The notes under the pieces: generated by a model
The model's input: only the letters and a program-made list of their open reading frames with translations
What the model was told of the DNA's origin: nothing
Database searches by the model: none
Source: Gorsachius magnificus
Taxonomy: Eukaryota > Chordata > Aves > Pelecaniformes > Ardeidae
DNA: 64,000 nt
Reading direction: 5' to 3'
Assembly: GCA_034008185.1 (NCBI GenBank)
Contig: CM067109.1
Span: forward strand, 56,692,801-56,756,800
Part shown: positions 12,686-27,600 of the stretch, one piece after another
Layout: each line of letters starts with the position of its first letter
How positions within the stretch are numbered: position 1 is the first letter of the stretch
Position numbers and translations under genes: made by a program

Positions 12686-15600
12686 GTGAGAGATGATCTT
12701 ACTAATTTTCTTAATTATGTCTTATTCCCTTGGCATTTAATTATGCAGTGGGAAGGATGTTTCTGTACTGATAAAGAATCAGTTCAGTGTTAAAAAGAAG
12801 TAGTGTTAAGTTCTCTTTATTTAGTCAATTTTCTTCTTCACTTGAGAAATGATAATTGTAGTGTGCCATTTTCTCTTGTGCATTGTTGTCATCACTTGTT
12901 TAGTCCTTGTGAAGTCTAAGCAGTCTCTATTATTTGTCTTATATATGACTACTGTCTAAGTGAACTAAGTTAGCAACAGAATACTTAAGACAGAACAGAT
13001 GGAAATGTGCCACACAATGCAGTGGTAAGGGGAAAAACCATACCTGGCTTTTGTCTTGCTGAAGGCTATTTTTGTTTAAGACTGATTAAGAGGCTTGGAG
13101 GTATTTTTGTTTCTGTTGATGTATTAATAAGATGTTGTATAGTTAAAAGCAAAGACATAGCTACTTGCAAATCAGCACCATTCAAATAACACCAAGTCCA
13201 TAAACAAGTATTTACAGGGGATTTTCACTCATATTAATTTTTCCAGGATTCAGCAATGTCTTGGTTCATAACCCAAGTGATTTGTATATTGCTCTTTAAA
13301 TTCTTAAACATTGTGGGTCAGAGCATGTCCAGGGCTTCATTTTTGTCAGATGATTGCAAAAAAGTGAATCTGGATTTTGCCTAATTGAAGGGCTCCCAGC
13401 TACATCTGCCTTCCTGTAGATGCTTGTTTTAATTTCTTTAGACATTAATGTTGATATTTGTCTTTTATGTTAGGTGGTCTTAAATGGCTTGATGTTACTA
13501 AAATTCACCTGTCCCAGTGGGTTTGAAGGTGATTCTTAAGTATCTGGGAGATGCATTGTATGCAGAGGAGATAAAGTTCTTTTTTTCTTCCTCTTTTTTC
13601 AGAACCTCCCAATTCTCTTGATCTTAATGGTTCCCATCCCAGAAGGATAAAGCTCACTGCTCCAAATATCAATCTCTCATTGGACCAGAGTGAAGGGTCT
13701 ATACTTTCTGATGATAATTTGGATACGCCAGATGAAATCGACATCAATGTAGATGACCTTGACACGCCTGATGAAGCAGACTCTTTTGAATACACCGGTC
13801 AAGGTAATGTTCTAGATTGTAAATGCAGAGTTCATCTCTGTTGCTTGCTTTACTGCTTACATGATCAGTCTCATGGCTGTCAGGCTATGAATATGGTTAA
13901 AGTATTTGAGAGTTAATGCTACGTATCCAGATATTTTTACTGTCTGCTATTTTTTAACCTTTCTTCCCCTGTGTGAAGTAATACATTTATATGCAGAGTA
14001 CAGAAAGACATAGTACAGCTGATCAAATAAAATACGAGGAGCTACCTACAGAGAATCAAACTCAAAGTCCTGCCTTTGTTCAGTACCATAGGACTTGTCT
14101 GAAAAAGGTTGTTCAAGAAGGAGAAAGCAGTTGCTCTCTGTTACAGAGAATGCTATAGCTAACTGCACCACTGTGCAGGGTTATAACCTTGTGCAAAATG
14201 TGTTGGCTGACATAAGCAGCGCCAAAGACCTTGCAGCATATAAATGAAGGAAACACAGCGTGGCGACAGATACTTTTTTTTATTCTCACATATGGCTGGA
14301 AAGCCAGAACGTGGAAGGTGTATGCGTGGCATGATAAAGCCAGCCCAAGTGATGGAAGAACAGAATTCCTCATTCCCCCAATTTAAATATGCTTTCTCAG
14401 CAGGGCTAGTTGTACAGTGTAGATACACCCTGAAGTCTTCAATGGGTACTTCACTCTTCCTTCGCATGTTGATGATTTTCTCTCATGTGGTGTAAAAGTG
14501 TTTTATACTGTCTTACTCACTTCACTTGCCCATGACGTACAAAATAGGGTTTTAACAAACATTCCTTGCTAGTACCTTAAGAACAATATAAGAACTGTAT
14601 TCACTAAGGTAAATACATAAAGATCATAAGCTATTTGAGAGGAGAATGAGTGTGACCATTTTACAATCTACAACAGAAAGAAACTTTAAAAATGGATCAA
14701 TTTAAATGGAATTTTCCCTTACATTTAAATTCTCTATTGCTAGTGAGGTGTCTATAATTTAAAAATGGTACGGTCTTTTGAGCACACAAGAACAGTTGCA
14801 TCAGTTTAAGTGATATTGCCAAAGAGGCATTACTATGTACTCAATCATGCATGAGCATCTCTAATGTCATTTCTCATTAGAAGGCCAATTTTTTTACGGG
14901 TAGATGAAGAGCATAGTGATGAGTTGCTTATGGTTAGAATATTTCATAACAAAAGTTAAAACTATCACACACACATGTGCTCACACCAGAGCAGCGTGTG
15001 CTTGCAGTTTTGGACAGTTGTGACCACTGTGTGACCACTGTCTGCAGTGGAACAGATTTTGCCTTTAGGCCCTCAAGTAAATAAATTCAACTCCAGCTTT
15101 TTTTTATGCTTTCTAAATATGATGATTTGTTCAATTGCTAAAGTTGGACCAGTTTCCCAAACTTCTAAGTGAAGAAGAACTCAAGATGCTTGTGGTTTTG
15201 GTGACATTTTTACAGTTGTGTAGTTTGATTTTTGACATAATTAATCAGCAAAATGTCCTCCACTTAGATGAGCCACGAATAGAGATTAGAAAAGGAAAAA
15301 AATCACATTTTATCAAAATAAGCCAACAACAAAATAGGTAGGCTACATATTACATTAATCTGATAGCTAGGAGTATAGTCATAAGAACTAGTACAGAGTG
15401 GCTTATTTGCATAGTAGATAGCCTTTGTTATCTTTGTAATTCTGTTAACCAGTATGCACTCTGCTGTTTACCAGCACTCATAGTCTACCACCGATCTGTG
15501 TTTCTAGACTCTGGTGCCTAACCCAGGGAAGTAAATAAGGAGAAGACATAGCTGTTGAGACTGTAGAGAACAGTGATTTTTAGCTTGTTGTGCTCAGACT

Positions 15601-18600
15601 GCTGAAGGTCCATTTGAATGATAAAAGGCAACTGAGAAAAGCAAGGTTGTTGTCATGGGGTCCACCTCATCGCTGGAAAACTGATGGTTCTGTAATACAA
15701 GAAATACAGTCTGATGGGTCTGTACAAAAGAAATACTCTAAACCATGAGTTTAAAAGAATGATGAAGAAGAGTCATGACAACTGCAATATGCAAGAAAAT
15801 ATACGAAAGCAGAAATATTAAAGTACTTGTCTTAAACTAGCACCTGACTTGGTTAGGGAACAGTTGATCATCAGTTTCACTGGGTTTCTTTGTCACTAAT
15901 ACCTTAAGTTTAAACATTCTCTTTCCGAACCTGCTCTTGTTTCTGAAATGAGCTTTTTATGATTATTACATTAGGTGACAAAAAAATTGCATTTCTGAAA
16001 ACCATATGTGTATATAGGTGAAGGCCTCCCCCCAAATCAGTGTTATTTGGGAAGTAAAAGTGTTTATTATTTTGTCTGCAAATGTTTATTTCCTTCCTGA
16101 ATTTCATATGATGCATCTTTCTCTGCAAAATCAACACTCCAGGCAGTGAAGCATAGCCACTTCATCAGGAAGGGGTGATCTGGTACCATTGCTATCAAAA
16201 AATAATTCATTTGACTGGTTCCAGCATTGTAAATTTTATCGGGCTCTCTTTACCTCATTTTTCATCATTTGCAGTTTCACCACCACCAAAAAAACCCCCA
16301 AATTATCAAACCGCAAACACAATTTCAGCGTTACTCTGCCAGTTACCTGGCCCAGCCTCTTTTCACTAAAGCTGTTCTGCCAGCTACAGGTCTCTCTTTC
16401 CATGCTCCTTCCACCCTCTGAGGAACCAGCTGACTAGAGAGCTTCCCTGGGCTGTTCAGATAGTCCCATCTATCTACTCTGAAAGCACCTGAGCTGCGTA
16501 ATAGCATCCCATGATCTTCCATCCCTGTTTCTACCATTAATACAATTTTACTTGAATACGTTTTTAACTTACTGGCTCGTTAGGCGGTGAGGTAGAAGGT
16601 GAAGTATTACTGCTTTCTTGCAAGATTCCAGCAGGCGGAAATTAGGTGTAGAAAAGAATTGGTGATAGAATCAGCTTTTGTTGCACATGGGAGAATCTAC
16701 CTCAGGGGGACCTTCTGCCAGTATTGTTCCCTAATAACACTCTGTATTTGGGACAGAAAATGCAGGACAGGCAGCAGTAGAAATTCAGACTTCATTAGTC
16801 CTACTGTAACAACAAATGTGTGCTCAACCTAATGTATTTTTTTTAAAAGTTCAAAGATTTTTTTTGTGTTTTGAGCAAATTTGGTGGAATTATTGATAGG
16901 TTTTAATGCAGAAGTCAGTTTTACGAATTAATGGTCAGTGCATGTATGTGCATAGTGATAATTGCTGCTGTTCTTATGTTCATAATGATGAAAAGTTTAA
17001 AAAAATGGAAACTTCTCATTTATTGATTGTTAGATGATCAAATTCTGCTCTTATTTATACCAGTGCAGACCCAGAAAAGTGCTGTTAAAATCCAGTTGAT
17101 TTCAGTCATCCATTTCAAATGTACATAACAGAGAAAATATGTGGAGCTTTTACAAGAAGATATATACAATTTTATTTTTCAGAAGAGCAGGCTGCTGCTA
17201 AGGATGCTTCACAGGAGGAGTCTGAATCAATTCCAGAGTACACTGCTGAAGAGGAGCGAGAGGACAACAGGTTATGGAGAACAGTGGTTATTGGAGAACA
17301 AGAACAAAGAATTGATATGAAAGTCATTGAACCTTACAAAAAGGTCATTTCACATGGAGGTAGGAAAACGCTGAATACATTTTTTAGACTGATGTAAAAA
17401 AAAAATTCATGTTTTGTTGAGCATGATTTATTTCTGATTTAGTTCAGTTATCTTACTGGCAAGGGGAGAGAAAGTTTGTTTTTCAGCCATGGCTGAAATA
17501 AATCTGGATTTCAATTCAGTGTGGCAATGACTAATGAGTATTTTAAATACAAAGCAATTTCAGGAGCAACAATAAACTGACTGACATGTGTCAGTGACAA
17601 TCTGGTCATTGTAGGCTAAAACAGTGTTAGAGTAAGGGAAAAAACCTCCTGTCCTACACAAAAAAAATAATTTTAAAACTCCATTTTGTAGATTTTGGCA
17701 AAAACTTATGCACAGGAAAATATTGTGCTCTGTGATTTGCTGAATGATATATTTGGGTGCACAGATCTAAATAAGTAGAGTGGCAAAAGAAAAAAAAAAA
17801 AAAACAGTTTTCCCTGGGGCTTCCATTCATCTAGCTAAGCTGCTTGTGTTATTTTTCTGCCATCTATAGTTGTCAGCAGATAACATTTCACCAGCAACTA
17901 TTTTATGGTGTTTTTTTCACCTAATTTGTTCATTATTATCAAATAGCATGTCAAAGAAAACATTTAAAGTAGGAGAATTACCTCATGTGTTTGCTATATT
18001 GTCTCCCTTGCTCATCTGCTTCCTAACCTCCCCAGAGAATTTGTAGTTCTGGTGGTACTAGCACATTTCTGTATAAATCAATTCAAATGGATAAATATTA
18101 CTATAAATATTGAAGGAAGAAAATGAAACAAAGATTTTTAAGTACCTTTTCCTCGATGTCTCAGGTTTAGATTATCTTTGGATACTCTGTGTTTGGGGGA
18201 CACTGTTTGCTAGCTGTTAAGTAGGGTGTTAAGTGAAGATGAGTTGTTCCATTCCTGAAAACTGAGGCAGGTAACTTAACATCTCGGAGATAAGATTTGT
18301 GTTTACATGAAGATCCTTCTGTCAGTGTTGCTGATCTGTAACATCATTTAAAGGCAAACCATTGTTTCCAGTATCTTTTCAGTGTTGAATCTCTATCTGG
18401 TAAATATGGCATACATAACTTACGGTTAGTTATATTACCTGAGGATGTGATCCTCAAATTTGCACATTTACATTAAAAGCAGCTAAACGCTGGCCTACAG
18501 ATGTTCACAGTGGCCAATGTGCAGAAGGTTTAGTTGGAATTAATAAAGACATTTAAACCTCCAAGCATTTTCCCACTATAACAACACCATCAAAGATTTA

Positions 18601-21600
18601 TGAATGTGATGACACCTCAGACACAGTTTAGCAAACAGACACAGATGGCATAATTTAGGAAACAAACATAAAATATTTTGAGGCCTTTCTAATGGTGTTT
18701 ATTTATACGTTTTTTTGTATGCTGTAAACCAGTCTAGGTATATTTGTGGTGAAAACTGTCACGTACTGTTCCTGCTAGATGCTGATGTATACATTTATAC
18801 AAGCTTTTATGAAAAATAAATACCAGTCCATTTTAGTGAGTGGAGAAGTGGCTCTTAATTAAGCACTGCTTGACTGTTGAACAAGGACTAGTTCCAGTGG
18901 CAGACATCTCTGACGGTAGCAATGAAGTACATAGTAAGGCACAGTTATCGATGGGAGTCTTGATCGTTCAGCTCAGCTCTCAGTGTGAAATAACTGGGAT
19001 TCAAATTTTTAGTGTCTGACATCTTGTTTTGTTAGATCACTGAAATCTAAGGTAAATAACATGATGATTTCTTTACTTTTGAGTGGGTGCTGGTCAGTAA
19101 CTATTGTAAAAGAAACAGTAGCGATAAATTGCAGCCCCCCACTGGCTAAATTGGAAAATTTGCCTGAAATCTAGCCATATCAAAGCAAGTTAAGGGCTGT
19201 ATTAAATTCCATGTTTATGAAGTGACAGACTGAACATGTGGAAACGATATAATTTTGATGCATGGGTCGTGGGAAAACACTGACAGCTTGAACAGTTTCT
19301 ACATTATGGCGGCAAGACCTATTGTGTATGATGTTCCCTTTGGCAATACTTCAGTAACTTTGGAGTCTTTTAGAGGCCCATGAATCTTTCCTTTAACCTC
19401 AAGATTAAGAACAGATTCTGGCTAAAATCAGTTAATTGGAAGCCAGATCAAGCGTCTCTTGATGATTCAATGATCTGCTGAACATTCCTCCCTGCCAGAT
19501 GACAGGTAACAGCAAATGCAGAATCTAGATGGTAGCCACAAAATAGGGAAGGGGAGAGTAGACTTGGAAGTCCAGATGTAAGATTGCCTTCCACATACGT
19601 TGATGGAAACATTTCTGAGAGATCTGTCACTTTGTGTAAGCTGACTGAGGATTTGGGCAAATGGCTTTTACTGACTCCTAGTGATGAATTAAAAAGCACT
19701 TCTCCCATGGGTGACCATTCCTTGTCTACAAGCATGTGTAAGAAAAAAATGGCTTAGATTTATCTGTGGGTTTTTCTTCTGTGTGCTGTTAGGTGGCATC
19801 TGCATGTAATCATTTTGCTTTACATGAACTGCAAACCATGCTGTGTGATTTACTGGACACACCTGACACAGTGTGCTCTCACTGCTGAAATCCTGAGCCA
19901 GCCGGACAGATTGCTTTACAGAAGTATGATATAAATTGTCCTGAAAGTCTTTTAAGGATTTTTAAATTTATGGAAGGAAGGAAATTTCTTCCCTATTTGT
20001 AAAGCTGAGGGGGGAAAAATACTGCTTTATTCCATAATGATTTAGCTGAGATGAGCTAGGACGGAACAGGTGAAATGAGTACTGTCTCTTTAAAACTATG
20101 TGGGTCTGTTGAGAAGGTGGAAACATAACAGAATTTAAGTGATGAGTGTGGGAGGGGAATTCTTTTCTCTTTGTTTCTTTTGAGAAGACGGATATATTCC
20201 TTTATGTCAAACTCTTAAAAGTGATGGTGCTGAAAACAGGAGTGGAGTTTCTTCCCCCTCCCCGTGTACATCCTTGCAGAGAATGCAATGCTGCTCTTTG
20301 AATTTGACCTTGACATCTTCAGTGGGACACCAAAGTCAGTCACCCATATCTACATCTATAGATATGCTGTCCATGTTTACTGGATCTTAACATGAGCTGG
20401 AGGTATGACACACCATGACATGTCATATGGTTTGAAGTGGTTATATCCACATCGCCTTTTGGCTTGAACACAAACCCTAATCCTGAGCTCTTCTGCCTGT
20501 CCATGTCCTCCAACAGGATTGAGATCTACACTGCACTGTGGGACTGGAGGAGACAGTGGACATATGCTGGGCTGTCATTGTACAGTGGCTTCTCTAGCTC
20601 TGGAAGCCCAGCTGTAGATTAGTTGGCCTTTGGCCTCTGGGAGCCAGAAAAAAAGGTACTTCACAGTGCAGGGAAGACAAGAGATATCAAGATCATGGAA
20701 GGATGGAGTTAAGGCTGAGCACAGAAAGCTTCCTACAATGTCCAAATGATTCCTCAGCAGATGAGGTCTAGGCTAGCTAGCATTCTCAACTCGATGTTGG
20801 TGTTACCATCAACAATGTGTATTATCATCTTATCCAATGTATTACCTTTAGCCAAATCTACCAAATCAAATTCAGAAAGAAAAAAGTCCAACACAATCCT
20901 TCAGCAGGTTGTTTTGACAAGCCTTGATTTGAAACAACATGGCTTGAGGCAGGAGACTTACTTCTGACATGCACATTTTTCTCTCAGAGACTAATCCTTC
21001 TCTCCCCTTTGTAATTGGGCAAGCAGCAGTGTTTTTCTGTCCTTTAAGGAACAGCTGAGAGCCCTAAACAGAGAGTGCCTCTGTGCATGTCCTTATGATT
21101 GGGATAGTGTTGAGATTGGTCAGCTGTGGTTCTCCTTGGCATGGAAGACTTCATGGGCAAACGCCTTGAAGCACCCATTTTGTCAGGGATTCTGGATTCT
21201 TTGCAGATGTCTACAAAGCCATGTAAGAAATTACTTCCTTGACATAAACATCTTCTCCTTATTTCAGCTAGCTGAGACTCAGCTTAGGTGTCAAGTGAGA
21301 AAGGAGAAAAATTAGTCTTTCACTCTTCCTTGGTTAGCACACAGAGAGTGTGTATCATCTCTGTTTTCCATAGAGAATTTTGCTTTGTTGGCTGGCTACA
21401 ATGCAACAAGTTCTACAAGCATTTGAGTTAGGTTTGGATACTGCTCTTTAGTGTCCAAAAAAGCACTGTGAAAGTCTTAAAATCTTATGAAAATGTTGCA
21501 TGGGTTCTGGTATTATCCTTTAATTTTGTCAGCAATGCGTTTCTATCTCCAAGGGATGTTCAGGGTTTCCTTCACAAACATTATCCTCTCTCCCTCATAG

Positions 21601-24600
21601 TTTCTCCTAGCTTCTTTGGAAAGGCTTTCAAGTCGTTCTCTAAGTATATTCAGCTTCTACCTCTCTGCATCATTAGTGCTATTTACCTACAACCATTTCT
21701 ACAGCATCTTTATAAATTGCCTCCTGATTGCATGTATCTTCTAAACAATACTTTCAACTGAAATGCCAGGTATTTTATATTTATTATTAATAACACAAAA
21801 ATCTGTAGCAGCTGCAGAGGATTGTGGAGAAGATCAACCAGCATTAATCTATCATGAAAAAAAAAAAACTTTCTTTTCCGTAACAAGCAACTGTGCTGGA
21901 CTCTAGAACAGTGTTGCTGCAGCTTTGAGGGTTTACAGCTATTGTTAGGCAGTGGTACAGCCCAGAGAATGCCAGTACTGGACAACTGGAGTGTCTGAGG
22001 TAAAAAAGTATTTTATACAAAACTTGCAGCAAAGGATTTAACTGATCCCCAGGAGCTTTTAAGGTATAGTGGGGTGCAATCATAACTGCAACATCCTGCC
22101 ATTGGAGCTGGGCAAGCCAACTGAAATTGGATTGTGAGACTTTGTGACAATGCATTCAAAAGATGCAGGATAACAAATGTAGGATATTTTCTTTAGCCCC
22201 TTATTTCTCAGTCTGATGTGAGCATTCAGCACACAATTGCTGTAGAGGTGCAATGAACCTGGAGTTCAGATGAGACTGTATTACTTACAATTGCTTTTGC
22301 TGGTCTCTCTAAAAAGTTTACTAATAGTTGTGCTAAGTGTGTTTTTCAGGAATTCAACACAACTGAATATCCTGCTTCCTTAGCATTTGATGGTAGTTCA
22401 TACATTTTCGTTCTTCTTCAACAGTAGACATAGTAACTCTGTTCCAGGACTGTGAGATTTCTTTTTAAATTTATCTTGTTCGGAGCCTTTGACAAAGATA
22501 AAAATGCCCTTTTGTTTTTTCTACAGGATACTATGGTGATGGCCTGAATGCTATCATTGTATTTGCAGCATGCTTCTTGCCAGACAGCAGTCGAACTGAT
22601 TACAACTATGTCATGGAAAATCTTTTCCTGTGAGTGATATGTGAGCAATGTGACAGATTATGTAGTGAGAGATAACCCATCTTTAATTAATAGGTAATTT
22701 TGGTCATTAGAAGGGCAGTGATCTGAATGACAAGGAAAATAGCAGTTTTTGATAAACTGCTCAATGGAGTATTATTTTGGTATTCTTTACCTACTCACCC
22801 TCTCAAATCAAGGCGTATTTGTGAGGACCAAATCTGACTGTAGTATCTCCCTAAATGTCAAGGAGTGCAGTATCCTCAGCTTCTTGGGCCTACAGTCATT
22901 GCAATGTTTCACTAGTTATTTCCAGCCCTTGCTGAAAACGATCCGCAGGGACCTAGGCCACCGGACTGGCTTTCACTGTTCAGTTTTTTATTATATATTA
23001 TCATGATGTATCAATGTATATCATATTTTTAATATATTCTGTGGCTGTGTTTAGGAGTCACAGGAACAATTTGTGACAATTGTTTTAACAATACAGGGTA
23101 AATGATAGTTGCTGACACAAACAGCTCTAACTATTTTTCCTGACTCCAGCTGCTTCTGAATGAGTTATAAGTGGCAGGGCCAGTTGGGCAGGACACAGAT
23201 TTGGCCAGATGAACCCAAATTTATCACAGGAAAATTATTCCTAATAGCAACTTGGTTTGACAGCCAAAAATTGTGAAGGCAGCACTCCCCTGAAGTGCCT
23301 CCAGCTACTTCCACTTACAGAGGTTACAAAATTAAGTATTCCAGCATTTTCTGTGCTAAAAGCCAGTAAGTCGTTTCTAAAGCTAGCAGAAGCCTGGCCT
23401 TTGCCATTTGCAGCTTACGAGGCACCAAGAGCACAGACCCAGTCTCCTTGAAACTCCAGTCCTTCAAGGTGCATGTGGTGACAGCCAATGCCTTCAACAT
23501 TGTGTCTCCGTGTGAAAAATGGGATTGAGTGCTTTAGTTCCAGGTCAGGACTGCTAACATTTGTCTGGTAGAGGCTCTAAGACCCCCATGTTACCTACAC
23601 TAACTGATTTTACACACCGCCCAGTGATTGAAAGGGGAGGAATTACTACAGTGGTTTTACCTTGATAACTAGGGAACAAAGCTGAACATGACTGACATTA
23701 AATAGTTGTTCTTTGGCTTCACCCAAGTTCATAGACAGAGCTGGTGGTAAATTAACTTTGCAGAGAAAGCCTTTTCAAGCCTTAAGAGACTTTTCCACAT
23801 CACCTGAGGATATTGCCAAAGTCAATTTTATAACTCACTGCCTTTTTCTGGGGTGGTAGTATAAGAGAGAGTTCAGGTTGGCTGTGAACCTTCAGCTTAT
23901 TTTAAGGCTTATAGATTGTTGGTTCTCTGAAGATGGCAAGAAAAGGGACACTGAGATCACCCCTTTGTTTCAGTTGCCTATTAATTGCATTGAAATAAAG
24001 GGAGTGCGACAGTTTACAACATATCCAGTACCTGATATATTTAAATATCTGTGAATTCTTTACTATTGAATAATACAGGGGTCTGGAGAGACCTGAAAAT
24101 CATTAAATCTCTTCTCATTTTCTATACAGTGTGTTTCTGATAAATAATCATGCACTTGCAGTATATAAGACAACTCTAGTTTCTGATTAACAGCTGTCCT
24201 CTAATTGTTCCTGAGTTTTGCAGTTACTTTCCCTTCTGGATTCCCTTCACATTTCCAATGACCTTGTTCCTATTTGTTGCCTTTGCCACCAAAATTAGGA
24301 ATAATCCTTGTAACACCAATGTAATGTTAAAAGGCAGGCATTCTTTATTCACGGCGCCGGATGCATGGGGGATCGCTCCACCTAACGTGCATACCGCAGG
24401 TTACATCAACTAAAGTTTATATCACCTGGTTACATACATATGCATTGAATTTCCCTGAACTAATTATCATATTTATATAGTCATTACACATGCATCCTTA
24501 AAAGCTGAGGGGTGTCTCTAGTGGTCTCTGGGGGTTGTACCGCGTGTCCTTGGATTCACCCCTCCTTGTGAGCATGCGCATTGTTAATGTACCTTGTTTA

Positions 24601-27600
24601 TTTCTCCGTAGCACCCAGTTTGTAAAATACACCACAAACCTGTTACTTTGGTTACATCAAAACACTCCTTAACCTATTATTAAAATGGACAGGGTCTGCA
24701 GGTAGTAGCTTAGCAATAATGTTAGCTTTTTAACTGTCCCATCACCTTGGTGCTAAAGACTAAGATACATAAAAAAACCACTATCACCTTGGTTACACCT
24801 TGACTAATCCTGTAAAACTGTCTTTGAAGAGTGGGTTTGAGACAAAACTCTTGAGACATCTTCTATGGCACCTCTTCTAGATGATGGAGAACCACACAGA
24901 AAATTCTGCTGTTTCATTTGCAGCTGCCTGAGACAGTCTGGAGATTAAAGGTTTTTTAAAATAATCACAACTTGAAAAACTACAGTTTGAAAATCAAAAC
25001 CAGCACTTTTTGCTTTCAGAGTGAGTGAATTGTTCTAGTCAATGAGAAACATTCTGTCAATCTTTTCAAATAATAAAGAAATTTCCTTTATAACCAAATA
25101 AGAAATTACCAGTTAGATAAGGTTTGCAAGAGAGCTCAGCATCCCTAAAATGGCAAATGTTCTAATTCAACCCCCAGTGAATAAGAGCTGTTGAGTGAAA
25201 ATATGTGAGATCTGACTAAAAAACTAGCAGAGATTCCTTTTTGTCATAATACTCCTCTTATTTCTGATGAGAAGTATGCTTGATTGTTCCTATTGTAACT
25301 GATTATTCATAATACTCACAATCCCCTTTGCACCTAGGCAAACATAGACAATTTCCAATGTTTCTGTTTCTATAACTGAATGGCTTGTAGCGTTTTAAGA
25401 AGTATTTAATACCCATTTTCTGAACAGTTCAGTATCTAAATGCCTTTAAAGGACTAGATGTTGCGCCCTAAGGAAAGGGCTAATTTAATAACCTGTCAAA
25501 TAGTGAGCAGGTTCAGTTAAATTAAGCTTTTTGCATCAGAATGTCCATACAATCCCTCGCTTTGATAGTTCACTGTTAGGCATGAGCCTTTTCAAATGTC
25601 AGACAAAAGCAGGGAATGCACAACTGCACAGTAAGAAAGAAAGCAGTGAAAAGCATCAAGAGTGTAGTGATTTAGATGGGATTTATCAAATGCACGGAAC
25701 TGGTCAGTTAATGGCTGCCTACTTTATGCCCAGGTAAAATATCACTCTCTTTGGTGAGAACTAGATTTCCTGCCATTCTTTTAAAGAAACTGCATCTTAA
25801 GGAATTTAAGGGTCAGATTAGAGTCATTCCCATACACCTGTGAAAGGGGCCATTATGCTCAGGGGGCAGAGCTGCCTTTTGTAGTGAGCACACTCAGGCA
25901 TTCAGGTTTTTAAGGTGGCTCATGATTTTTCACTGTATTTTTTACATAGACATGCCTTGGGGCTGGATAGTAAGGAGAACAATTTGAACATTCCTGTGAT
26001 GAACAACTCCCAAGTGAGGTAGGGACCGCTGAGCAGAGCATCTGCATATGTAGTCCCAGGCAACAATGTAAAGCTACCCTTTCATTTGACTGAGTACCGT
26101 GCTCTTCTAGGTAGGGTCAATGTGGCCCCAAGAGCACTGTTCTGTCAGAATTATCATTGCCAAGCTGAGGGATTTAATGAGTGTTTGGATATTTTGACTA
26201 CAAAATAAAATGATGTCGTGGAGTGCTCTGTCCCATCAGAAGGCAGGTTGATGGACAAGTTTTATTAGCCTTGAGATTCAAAGTGTTTGTAATTGGCAGT
26301 CACAGACTCAGTAGCAGTAGTGTGAGGATCAGAAGAATTATAGACAAGTATCTTCTCCTGACCCTTATTATTTTTCCATCGAACAACCATGACGATTAGT
26401 AGTGAAAAGAAGTTTCTCAGGAGTTAATTTCAGAAGTTGCTGGAACTTCACATGGTCCTGCCGTGCTCTCCCTTGCAAAATCTCATGATTTAATGCCCTT
26501 TTAAGAAAAAGCAAAGTCACTTGTGAGATTTGAAAACTCACTATGAAACTGTGTCTTTGTAAGGAAACCACGTATTTTTGAAGAAGGATGAGACTGTGGT
26601 TTTCTAGTTACACATCTGCAGGTAGCACGATGACCAGTGCTATATGTTTGCTTTGGTTTAAAGGAAAACACTGCCTTGTCATAAATTGCTTTGTCTGCCT
26701 TGATTTATCCCTTGTAGACTGGTTTAGTTTAGGCTTAAGTGGGTAATGTAAAGTATGTGCTCACTTATTTCTGTACTTTTATCAGCTATGTAATCAGTAC
26801 CTTAGAGCTGATGGTAGCTGAAGACTATATGATTGTCTACTTGAACGGAGCAACACCAAGAAGGAGGATGCCTGGACTGGGTTGGATGAAAAAATGTTAC
26901 CAGATGATTGATCGACGGTGAGTAGTTTTTCCTTTCTGATCCACAGCTGTTATTTTAAATACTGTCCTATTCTGTTACTCCCCTGTATGACAGTGTTCAC
27001 TGTATATGATCTTTCTACATGTTTTGTGTTTTGTTAGTTTTTTAATAAACCATTTATTTTTTTACTTAGATTACGGAAGAATTTGAAATCATTTATAATT
27101 GTTCATCCATCATGGTTTATCAGGACAATTCTGGCTGTGACACGACCCTTTATAAGGTACGTAGTGAACAGCAGGGATTTTCTATGTCCCTAAGAACACA
27201 GAAGCACCCTAAATCATCAAACATGGCTGTTAATTTTTCACTGAAGAGTATTCATTTTACCGTTCATGTTGGGATTTTGACAACTGAAGTTGACATCCCT
27301 GAAGTGAGTAGGAAAAAAACCATGATTTATATGAGTATCTAGTTGCAGGCATGATACTGTAAACATGTACGTGTATGCAGAACTGGGAATTCAGTCCCTT
27401 AAAATTGTCTTTGTTCCAAGGTCAGCTAAAAGGCATGTAGAAAAGGGGGTTGCATGTAATGATAATCACCTCATTAAAAAAAATCCTGGCTATAGGACAA
27501 GATTAAACTACAGTTCTGGGTTTAAAAAAAATTAGTTGCTGCTTGTGCAAGAGGACTGCCAGCACCCTGAGCTGTTTGAATGCATAGGACTTCCAAGTCC

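Noticed and set aside
21844..22155. 103-codon minus-strand frame inside a PRUNE2 intron
   Set aside because: Includes a homopolymer-encoded Phe run and no recognisable family; chance is sufficient.
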